From Bdellovibrionales bacterium (GTDB lineage: Bacteria > Bdellovibrionota > Bdellovibrionia > Bdellovibrionales > JAMPXM01): a DNA stretch of 6,483 bases. The DNA lies in contig SXSP01000448.1 of the NCBI GenBank assembly GCA_005792225.1, positions 1-6,483 of the forward strand. Direction: 5' to 3'. Below are positions 1 through 5,023 of the stretch, in pieces. The position numbers were made by a program, and so were the translations under genes. The number at the start of each line of letters is the position of its first letter. Position 1 is the first letter of the stretch. A model generated the notes under the pieces. That model made no database searches, was not told the DNA's origin, and saw only the letters and a list, made by a program, of their open reading frames with translations.

Positions 1-38
1 CGCAGGCGGTACGGCGTACCCCCAACCCAGTCCCGGCC

Positions 39-839
39 TCACTTCTTAGCGAGGTGTTGGTCGATGACTTTTTTGAATTCGTCGAGGGGGTAAGCGCCTT
101 TGAGCGAGACACCGTTGACGAGGTAACCGGGGGTTCCGCTGAAGCCGAACTTCTCGGCTTCGGCACGGTCGGCGTCGATGCGCTTCTTCACTTCTTCGCC
201 TTCCATGTCTTTTTTCGCTTTCGCTACGTTCGCGCCGACTTTCTTAGCCGAAGCTTCGATGAAAGCCATGCCTTTCGCGTTGAGTTCTTCTTGGCCGTTG
301 AAGATCTCAGCTTTGAACTTCGCGGCTTTTTCGATGTCCTGAAGAGCGATCGCCTCGTACATCTGCGATGCGGGCAGAGCGAGGGGATGGATGCGCTCGA
401 TCGGGAAGTTCTTGAAAACGACGCGAACTTTTCCGGGGTACTCCTTCAGGACTTGTTCCATTGTCGCGTGACCGCGTTTGCAGAAGGGGCACTGGTAATC
501 GGAATACTCGACGATCGTCACGGGAGCGTCCTTCGGCCCCTGGAACGCGCGGCCTTCTTCGATCACGGCTTGCTTCGGATTTTTGAACTCTTCCTCGCGA
601 GCTTTCACTTCTTCTTGTGCGAAACGCTCTTCTTCTTGCGCGCGCGCTTTTTGAGCGGCTTCGTTCACGACGTCGAGGAATTTTTTGGGATCTTTTTGAA
701 TCACAGAGTAGAGAATGTCAGGATTGTCTTCCATGACCTTCTTGAGTTGAGGAGCCGAGGGAGCACAGCTCGACAGGCTCATTGTCGCCGCCACCGCAGC
801 CACTGTTCCGATCACGGCTTTAAATAACGCGTTCTTCAA
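39..839 (-). CDS. DsbA-family thiol:disulfide oxidoreductase, lipoprotein
   Basis: Predicted periplasmic thiol-disulfide exchange protein (thioredoxin-fold, DsbA/Com1/ScsC-like). Numbered from the TTG start at 839 (266 aa), it shows a lipoprotein signal peptide with lipobox LSSC ending at Cys25. Next comes a highly charged, probably helical stretch (about 30-95, rich in Glu/Lys/Arg), then the catalytic domain with CPFC at 117-120 after a VEYSDYQ strand, and a Thr-Pro pair (236-237, GTPGYLVNG) that fits the cis-proline loop. No Asp follows the lipid Cys, so by the E. coli sorting rule it would go to the outer membrane. The start choice rests on GGAGGA with a 5-nt spacer before TTG. The in-frame ATG at 872 has no Shine-Dalgarno and would lengthen the signal peptide by 11 residues. 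The helical N-terminal segment resembles oligomerisation regions of ScsC-like proteins, so isomerase rather than pure oxidase activity is possible. Family assignment is secure; the physiological role is inferred. Confidence 0.93.
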   Translation of the reverse strand: MKNALFKAVIGTVAAVAATMSLSSCAPSAPQLKKVMEDNPDILYSVIQKDPKKFLDVVNEAAQKARAQEEERFAQEEVKAREEEFKNPKQAVIEEGRAFQGPKDAPVTIVEYSDYQCPFCKRGHATMEQVLKEYPGKVRVVFKNFPIERIHPLALPASQMYEAIALQDIEKAAKFKAEIFNGQEELNAKGMAFIEASAKKVGANVAKAKKDMEGEEVKKRIDADRAEAEKFGFSGTPGYLVNGVSLKGAYPLDEFKKVIDQHLAKK

Positions 840-844
840 GGAAA

Positions 845-850
845 TCCTCC
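845..850 (-). promoter_or_regulatory. Ribosome-binding site that decides the DsbA-like start
   Basis: Read on the minus strand, GGAGGA is followed by TTTCC and then TTG (839-837). This is a near-perfect Shine-Dalgarno at ideal spacing, located inside the frame that would be coding if the ATG at 872 were used. It supports a TTG start that gives the compact signal peptide MKNALFKAVIG.... Confidence 0.75.
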
Positions 851-891
851 AGTTGAGAGTTCGAACAGGCATTTGGAATTAACAGCCTGCT

Positions 892-919
892 AGCATGACA
901 CAACCCAACGACCTGGCAA
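892..919 (-). promoter_or_regulatory. Candidate promoter for the DsbA-like gene
   Basis: On the minus strand, TTGCCA (919-914, 5 of 6 to the -35 consensus) is separated by 16 bp from CATGCT (897-892, 3 of 6 to the -10 consensus). The hexamer is preceded by TG as in extended -10 elements. It would start transcription about 45 nt before the TTG start. The -10 is poor, so this is a tentative call based on sigma70-type consensus only. Confidence 0.28.
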
Positions 920-1003
920 AATAAAAAATCTCGACTCGAAGCCTCACCTTGGCGCGGGATCGCCTGGACCGAAACTGGCCTCCGCTTCGACCCCATTCGC
1001 GGG

Positions 1004-1009
1004 TTTAAT
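1004..1009 (+). promoter_or_regulatory. Candidate -10 element, possibly leaderless transcript
   Basis: TTTAAT matches the sigma70 -10 consensus at 5 of 6 positions and lies only 8 nt before the ATG at 1018. A transcript from it would begin at or next to the start codon. No clear -35 lies 16-18 bp upstream, and the gene has no Shine-Dalgarno, so a leaderless message is conceivable. Low certainty. Confidence 0.25.
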
Positions 1010-1017
1010 CTGGTGTT

Positions 1018-1716
1018 ATGCGTAACTCAACGAGCAAATCATCAAGTGTCATTTGGATTTCAACTCTCTCGATCGGCCTCGTCGTCGGATGCTCCAGCGG
1101 GCAGAAGGATGAAGGCGGCGAATCCTACCCGGTCGATTCTTCCGCGCGAGTTGAATACGACTCAAATCAGCTCATGATGAAGAGCGCGGACGAGATCGCC
1201 GAAATCATCCGTAAAAAAATGAAGAAGGCCCAGAACATCCAGGCCCAGCAAACCACGCGCGACGAAGAAGGCATCATGGCCGAAGACGGCGCCGTGAGAC
1301 AGCTCAAGGACGCAATGCGAATCGTGCTCTCCCGTCCCGATCAAGACGGAACGCGGGCTCCCGCGTTCGCTCGCTTGAGACGCGACCTTCAGGATTTGAA
1401 TTCACTCGATCGTGTCTTAGCGGAACTCGGAGCTGAAGGAATCGGGGCACTGAAGTCGAGTGAAACGACGATTCGTCACCAGGCGACTTACGTCGTCCTT
1501 CTCGAGAATCTTATCGCCGAGCTTCGCCCCGAGATGAACGCGAACGCCAACTTCAAGAACATCATCACGGAAATCCGCGATGCGAAAATCAAGATCTCGG
1601 ACAAGTTGAGATCCCAGGCGCTCTTGAACTCGATGTCGGTCCCCCAGTCTCCCTCTGACATCGCAAAGAATGTCCTCGCCAAAGATGGCGTCGAGACCAA
1701 AAAGAAAAAGAAGTAA
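1018..1716 (+). CDS. Putative helical lipoprotein of unknown function
   Basis: I do not recognise this 232-aa protein. It starts with a signal peptide whose lipobox VVGC ends at Cys25 and is followed by Ser-Ser-Gly, so it is probably a lipoprotein, and by the +2 rule it would be outer-membrane directed. Residues 28-50 look disordered and acidic. From about 56 onward the sequence is predicted helical, with amphipathic stretches (56-75, 92-105, 115-145, 150-170, 178-203). It closes with a flexible tail ending in five lysines. No cysteines occur after the lipid Cys and no enzymatic motif is visible. The ATG at 1018 has no good Shine-Dalgarno upstream, but the lipobox placement fits this start. 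The next gene follows 84 nt downstream on the same strand, so co-transcription is possible. A structural, scaffold-like or binding role would be guesswork. Confidence 0.85.
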   Translation: MRNSTSKSSSVIWISTLSIGLVVGCSSGQKDEGGESYPVDSSARVEYDSNQLMMKSADEIAEIIRKKMKKAQNIQAQQTTRDEEGIMAEDGAVRQLKDAMRIVLSRPDQDGTRAPAFARLRRDLQDLNSLDRVLAELGAEGIGALKSSETTIRHQATYVVLLENLIAELRPEMNANANFKNIITEIRDAKIKISDKLRSQALLNSMSVPQSPSDIAKNVLAKDGVETKKKKK

Positions 1717-1758
1717 GACCGGCTTTCTAGTCTCGTCAAAATAAGCCATCTCACCGAT

Positions 1759-1799
1759 GAGCCTTCTCGGAGCGCACGTGGCGCGAACTGAGGAGGCTC
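1759..1799 (+). promoter_or_regulatory. Long hairpin covering the ribosome-binding site of the 1801 gene
   Basis: The arms GAGCCTTCTC (1759-1768) and GAGGAGGCTC (1790-1799) pair over 10 bp in RNA with a single G-U wobble. The 21-nt loop contains a further GCGC/GCGC stem (1772-1775 with 1781-1784) around ACGTG. The 3' arm contains the whole GAGGAGG Shine-Dalgarno of the downstream gene, and the start codon follows directly. It may control translation of that gene. Alternatively it could be a poor terminator for the upstream gene, but only a short CTTT follows the stem. The pairing is seen in the sequence; regulation is inferred. Confidence 0.5.
1790..1796 (+). promoter_or_regulatory. Ribosome-binding site supporting a TTG start at 1801
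   Basis: GAGGAGG lies 4 nt before TTG at 1801. It is the strongest Shine-Dalgarno in the left half of the window and favours TTG over the in-frame ATG at 1825, which has no such signal. The spacing is on the short side. Confidence 0.6.
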
Positions 1800-1800
1800 T

Positions 1801-2301
1801 TTGTACGCGACTCTCCAACGGCAAATGATCATCTGGACGTCGGTCCTCGTCCTTGGTTTGGGCGCGGTCTCGTTCTTTGTGATGGTGCAACCGCCGCGGA
1901 GTCTCACGATGAAGTCCGCCGGAGCGAAGAAGAAACTGCGCACGCCCGCATCCGCCAAGGAACTCACGGCGCTGGCAGTGGCGCCGGATAAAAATCAAGT
2001 CATCGATCTTCAGCTTGAGTGCGACCAACCGGCGGTTGAGTTCCCCTCGACCATCAGCCAGGTTCGACTCATCGGAAAAGCGTGCGGTCAGTTCAGCGAC
2101 TTCGCGACGACCGAGATTCGAAACGAAGCAAACGGGTACGCCGCTACCGTCTTCTACCCGCGCGAAGGTACCTTCTCAAGCGACTACGTCACGCTGTCGG
2201 ACGGCGCCAACAAAATTCGTATTCTGCACGTCTTCAAACGAGGCGGCCGTGAAGAACGCGGCCTCGTGATCAACCGGCAAAAAGAAATTTCGAAAGATTA
2301 A
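1801..2301 (+). CDS. Membrane-anchored small beta-domain protein, unknown function
   Basis: I do not recognise this as a named family. The 166-aa product (TTG start) has one hydrophobic segment at about 10-29 (uncleaved anchor or signal), a basic linker (33-46, several Lys/Arg) and a C-terminal domain of short beta strands (66-160). Two cysteines, Cys74 and Cys95, sit in LECDQ and KACGQ and could form a disulfide. The late pattern, an aromatic strand, then LSDGANKIRI, then a Gly turn and LVINR, resembles the last strands of bacterial Ig-like domains. Sec-dependent export with the domain in the periplasm is therefore plausible, although the positive charges after the anchor would also fit a cytoplasmic orientation. 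An alternative start is ATG 1825 (residue 9). The stop codon overlaps that of the convergent gene. It probably shares a transcript with the lipoprotein gene upstream. Confidence 0.8.
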   Translation: MYATLQRQMIIWTSVLVLGLGAVSFFVMVQPPRSLTMKSAGAKKKLRTPASAKELTALAVAPDKNQVIDLQLECDQPAVEFPSTISQVRLIGKACGQFSDFATTEIRNEANGYAATVFYPREGTFSSDYVTLSDGANKIRILHVFKRGGREERGLVINRQKEISKD

Positions 2302-3122
2302 AAGACGTAACTGAGACCACTCAGGTAAACGGATTCGCGTTTCGTGATCCCATCTTTGCGCGTGAAGGTCGAGACCGTCATCGTGCTTCCGAGTTGCGGC
2401 GTGATCGAACGCCTGGCGATATAGGAAATGACCCCATCCATCAGCTTGTAGTGGGCTTCTAAAGCGAGTTTGTTTGTCACCGGCCGACCGATCGAGAACG
2501 TCGCCTCGTCGATGGGACCGGGTCCGATCGCGCTCGGGTTCATCTGCAAGCGGATACGCGACGTCTCGAGCCAGGGATTGTCGACCTTCATGTCAAACGT
2601 GTTCCCCGCGATCTGGTAATTCATATTAAAGCGAACCTTCTTCACCTCGACCTTCATCTGGCTCAAGCGCTCCTTCGCTTCCCAAACGACCTTCGCGCGC
2701 GGATTGGTCTGCGCGAATTGATCGACGTGATATTCCGTCAAACGGCGGACCATGAAGTCGGCGAACTTACGACGCTCCTCGCTCGCCTCTTGGGGTGTCC
2801 CCTTGAAACCGTAAACATCGTCGTAATAAGTGTAGCGATTGGGAGAGTTATAAACGCGCTCGACTTCGGTGCGACCGAACTTCTCTTCGTACTGATCGCT
2901 GAATTCCTTACTCAGCTTGTCATTGAAGATGCGATCCCTCAGAGTTGGACCAGTGACCTTTGGTGGCTGAATCACGATCATGTCTTCGACATTACGATCG
3001 CGCTCGCCATCGATCGTCTGCAGATAACCATTGTGGTTGCCGTAACTGCGAGCCGCATACGCCAAGGGAAGCGCCGAGAGCGCTACCGTAATCACGGCAA
3101 CGCCCAGGACGAGAAAGCGCAT
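2298..3122 (-). CDS. Exported protein, possible small outer-membrane beta-barrel
   Basis: Unrecognised exported protein, 274 aa from ATG 3122. A Sec signal peptide (1-23) ends in AYA before ARSYG. The mature N-terminal half (about 25-155) is polar and charged with predicted helices (60-90, 110-155). The C-terminal part (about 157-274) alternates polar and hydrophobic residues in strands such as KVRFNMNYQI, SRIRLQMN and STMTVSTFTR. It finishes ...VYLSGLSYVF with a C-terminal Phe, as many BAM-inserted outer-membrane proteins do. No catalytic motif or cysteine is visible in the mature part. An in-frame ATG at 3155 has a GAGGAG about 13 nt upstream and would add 11 residues to the signal peptide. 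The frame stays open to an ATG at 3281, but that extension carries codons and composition unlike the gene. It converges on the 1801 gene with overlapping stops. The barrel assignment is an inference. Confidence 0.82.
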   Translation of the reverse strand: MRFLVLGVAVITVALSALPLAYAARSYGNHNGYLQTIDGERDRNVEDMIVIQPPKVTGPTLRDRIFNDKLSKEFSDQYEEKFGRTEVERVYNSPNRYTYYDDVYGFKGTPQEASEERRKFADFMVRRLTEYHVDQFAQTNPRAKVVWEAKERLSQMKVEVKKVRFNMNYQIAGNTFDMKVDNPWLETSRIRLQMNPSAIGPGPIDEATFSIGRPVTNKLALEAHYKLMDGVISYIARRSITPQLGSTMTVSTFTRKDGITKRESVYLSGLSYVF

Positions 3123-3211
3123 GATTGAGATTTTAAGGCTCACAGAATTTGCCATCGTTACGAAGACGCTCCTCTCCACCGCCGAAGGCCTGCAACAATC
3201 AAACCCGCCAG

Positions 3212-3235
3212 CAGGAATGTAAATATATAGAATGA
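3212..3235 (-). promoter_or_regulatory. AT-rich candidate promoter region for the exported-protein gene
   Basis: The minus strand here reads CATTCTATATATTTACATTC, a clear AT island in GC-rich DNA, about 100 nt before the ATG at 3122. It offers several -10-like hexamers (TATATT, TACATT), but no convincing -35 sits at the right distance. It is probably the promoter area of the minus-strand gene; the exact element is not resolved. Confidence 0.3.
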
Positions 3236-3291
3236 TTAGTGGAAATGCGACTTCGGCCCTCATCCCGTCATGGATTATCAAGAAATTTTCA

Positions 3292-3310
3292 TACCTTCGC
3301 CCAAAAGGTA
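3292..3310. promoter_or_regulatory. Inverted repeat in a divergent gap, possible operator
   Basis: TACCTT (3292-3297) and AAGGTA (3305-3310) form a perfect 6-bp inverted repeat around a 7-bp centre, in the gap between two divergent genes. The size and symmetry suit a dimeric regulator site, and a small RNA hairpin is also possible. Arms this short can occur by chance. Confidence 0.22.
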
Positions 3311-3395
3311 GTTATTTCGGCAATTTAACGTAAAGATGTTGTCGTTAGACAAAGTGACATCCCACGGCCTCGCCTTGGTTGAGAGAAAGAGAGCG

Positions 3396-4046
3396 ATGAC
3401 CTCGATTCAACACCAAAGTTTAAAGCAACGTAGCGACATCCACCTCAGCCGCAAGCTCTGGCACTGCGTCGGGATCTGCATGATGGCGGCCATTTACAAT
3501 TACTTCGGTGCAAAGGTGTCGTGGATCCTGGTTCTGGTGGCGGCGGGGTTCTTCATTCCCCTCGATCTTCTTCGCCAAAAGCAGCCCGCCCTCAACCGGC
3601 TGACGGTGCGTGTTTTCGGCCCTGTCATGCGCAAGCACGAGTTCCACGCGATCTCCGGAATGACTTACCTCTACCTGGGTTGCATTTTTCTTCTTCTGAT
3701 CAACAGTCATCACATCGTCACGCTGACGCTCTTGTTTCTCGCATTTGGCGATCCGATCGCGAGCTTCTTCGGAATCCGCTATGGAAAAGACCGCATCCTC
3801 GGCCGTAAAACCCTGCAAGGCACTCTCGCCGCCTTCGCGGTTTGCACCCTGATCTCGGCCATTTACTATTACTTTAATAATTTAATGACCGAACGTCTGC
3901 TGATCGTGGCCCCGATTTCGGGAGTCATCGGAGCGCTCGCGGAGCTGCTCCCGATCGGAAGGCTCGACGACAATCTGACGTTCCCGATTGTTTGCGCGGT
4001 CCTGCTGTTGGCACTATTTAAGGTTTATGGCGGTTTCGGCATTTGA
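3396..4046 (+). CDS. SEC59/DGK1/VTE5-like CTP-dependent lipid kinase, membrane protein
   Basis: Integral membrane protein of the CTP_transf_1-type superfamily, resembling the branch that includes dolichol kinase SEC59, diacylglycerol kinase DGK1 and phytol kinase VTE5. Those enzymes use CTP to phosphorylate a lipid alcohol. Numbered from ATG 3396 (216 aa), visible family features are RKLWH (19-23), HEFHAISGMTY (81-91), FGDPIASFFGIRYGK (117-131) followed by GRKTLQGT (136-143), and AELLP...LDDN (182-193). Hydrophobic stretches at about 24-38, 41-57, 90-115, 143-160, 168-184 and 195-212 suggest six or so membrane segments. The phosphatidate cytidylyltransferase (CdsA) signature is absent, although databases often give such proteins that name. 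The frame extends to ATG 3336, but those 20 codons include TTA, ACA and two AGA codons atypical of the gene, and the family motif normally sits near the N-terminus. pssA begins 41 nt downstream, which suggests a shared lipid role. The substrate is unknown. Confidence 0.85.
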   Translation: MTSIQHQSLKQRSDIHLSRKLWHCVGICMMAAIYNYFGAKVSWILVLVAAGFFIPLDLLRQKQPALNRLTVRVFGPVMRKHEFHAISGMTYLYLGCIFLLLINSHHIVTLTLLFLAFGDPIASFFGIRYGKDRILGRKTLQGTLAAFAVCTLISAIYYYFNNLMTERLLIVAPISGVIGALAELLPIGRLDDNLTFPIVCAVLLLALFKVYGGFGI

Positions 4047-4076
4047 TATGACTCGCCGAAAGTCCTGCCCCTGATG

Positions 4077-4082
4077 AAGGAG
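4077..4082 (+). promoter_or_regulatory. Ribosome-binding site of pssA
   Basis: AAGGAG stands 5 nt before ATG 4088. It fixes the upstream start, so the long N-terminal extension of PssA is translated, rather than a start at one of the internal Met codons nearer the conserved domain. Confidence 0.75.
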
Positions 4083-4087
4083 TCGAA

Positions 4088-5023
4088 ATGACCGACAACC
4101 CACCCAATTCTTATTCGCCCTCGCAGGCACCACCCCCGACCACATCGACGGTGATGCACCAGCGCCGCGCGACGGATGGAAAGAAGGGCTTCGGATTTCC
4201 CCGCCGCCGCATGCGCAGGCTTCGCATGCGTCCCGGCATGCACATCTACATTCTCCCGAACCTGATCACGACCATGAATCTGCTGTCGGGCTTCGTCGCG
4301 ATCGTCAACTCGATCAACGGCAATTTCGTCTTCGCCGCTTACGCGATCGTCGCCGCCGCGGTCTTCGACCAACTCGACGGCCGCGTTGCGCGAATGACCC
4401 ATTCGATGTCGAAGTTCGGAGCCGAATACGATTCTCTTTGCGATCTCGTCAGCTTCGGTGTCGCGCCTTCGATTCTTCTCCATCTCTGGGCACTTCAACC
4501 GCTCGGCCGAATCGGATGGCTCGTGACATTCCTCTTTACCGCTTGCGGAGCCTTGCGCCTGGCGCGATTCAACGTTCAAGCCAACATTGTTGAAAAAGCT
4601 TATTTCCAGGGGCTTCCAATCCCGATGGCCGCGGGCATCGTCGCGAGTTCCGTTCTCGCGTACTCGGACCTTCAATGGGATCCGAAGGGTTCGATTCTTC
4701 TTCTCTTCATGACGGCGCTCCTCGCTTTCGTCATGGTCAGCACGTTCCGCTACCGTAGCTTCAAGGATATCGATCTCAAACAAAGGCTCCCGTTCTGGTA
4801 CCTGCCGATCGCACTTGCGATGGTCGTTGTTGTTGCGCTTTACCCCGAAGTCATGCTCTTTGTCGTCTTCATGGCCTACGCCACTCTCGGCGCGGTCTTT
4901 GGAATTCTCGGTTGGGGAAAACAGCCGCAATCCGCCACGATGACTCCCGTCATGGCCGGCGCTGAAGGTGGCGACGATCTCCACGAGGAAGTGGAAGAAG
5001 AGGAAGAGGAGCCACGCAAGTGA
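4088..5023 (+). CDS. pssA: CDP-diacylglycerol--serine O-phosphatidyltransferase
   Basis: Phosphatidylserine synthase of the membrane-bound CDP-alcohol phosphotransferase family. It condenses CDP-diacylglycerol with L-serine to give phosphatidylserine, the precursor of phosphatidylethanolamine. The signature DG(2)AR(8)G(3)D(3)D is complete: Asp97, Gly98, Ala101, Arg102, Gly111, Asp115 and Asp119. Features specific to PssA surround it: LPNLITTMNLLSGF (56-69) before the motif, LRLARFNV (157-163) and FQGLPIPMAAG (173-183) after it. Membrane segments lie at about 58-75, 79-95, 120-135, 142-157, 178-192, 202-219, 236-252 and 254-274. At 311 aa it is longer than many bacterial relatives because of a Pro/Ser-rich then strongly basic N-terminus (1-50, with RRRMRRLRMR) and an acidic tail (EEVEEEEEE, 300-308). 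It follows the lipid-kinase gene by 41 nt and overlaps asd by 4 nt. No phosphatidylserine decarboxylase gene is in the window. Confidence 0.95.
   Translation: MTDNPPNSYSPSQAPPPTTSTVMHQRRATDGKKGFGFPRRRMRRLRMRPGMHIYILPNLITTMNLLSGFVAIVNSINGNFVFAAYAIVAAAVFDQLDGRVARMTHSMSKFGAEYDSLCDLVSFGVAPSILLHLWALQPLGRIGWLVTFLFTACGALRLARFNVQANIVEKAYFQGLPIPMAAGIVASSVLAYSDLQWDPKGSILLLFMTALLAFVMVSTFRYRSFKDIDLKQRLPFWYLPIALAMVVVVALYPEVMLFVVFMAYATLGAVFGILGWGKQPQSATMTPVMAGAEGGDDLHEEVEEEEEEPRK
5006..5011 (+). promoter_or_regulatory. Ribosome-binding site of asd inside the pssA tail
   Basis: GAGGAG sits 8 nt before the GTG start at 5020. It lies entirely within the glutamate codons of the PssA C-terminus, so the acidic tail doubles as the translation signal for asd. 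The stop of pssA and start of asd share GTGA (5020-5023), the usual arrangement for translational coupling. Confidence 0.75.

Noticed and set aside
8..20. Hairpin GGTAC-GGC-GTACC downstream of the DsbA-like gene
   Set aside because: Only a 5-bp stem and no T-run on the minus strand after it, so it is not supported as a terminator.
54..827. Long open frame on the plus strand (257 codons) opposite the DsbA-like gene
   Set aside because: It is the antisense of a well-supported gene. The product is rich in Phe, His and Arg with no domain, as expected from the reverse of Glu/Lys-rich coding sequence.
936..990. 7-bp inverted repeat TCGAAGC / GCTTCGA in the divergent gap
   Set aside because: The arms are 41 bp apart and do not extend. 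This is likely coincidence without conservation data.
1417..2028. Antisense frames across the junction of the lipoprotein and 1801 genes
   Set aside because: Two overlapping minus-strand frames exist, but neither has a signal peptide, recognisable domain or plausible composition, while the plus-strand genes have start signals and export features.
3123..3281. Upstream extension of the exported-protein frame to an ATG at 3281
   Set aside because: It adds 53 residues in front of a good Sec signal peptide and overlaps the AT-rich promoter-like patch, so it is treated as non-coding leader.
4025..4984. Long open frame on the minus strand (319 codons) opposite pssA
   Set aside because: The PssA signature motifs on the plus strand are complete. 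The antisense product is a charged, His/Arg/Asp-rich sequence typical of the reverse complement of GC-rich coding DNA.
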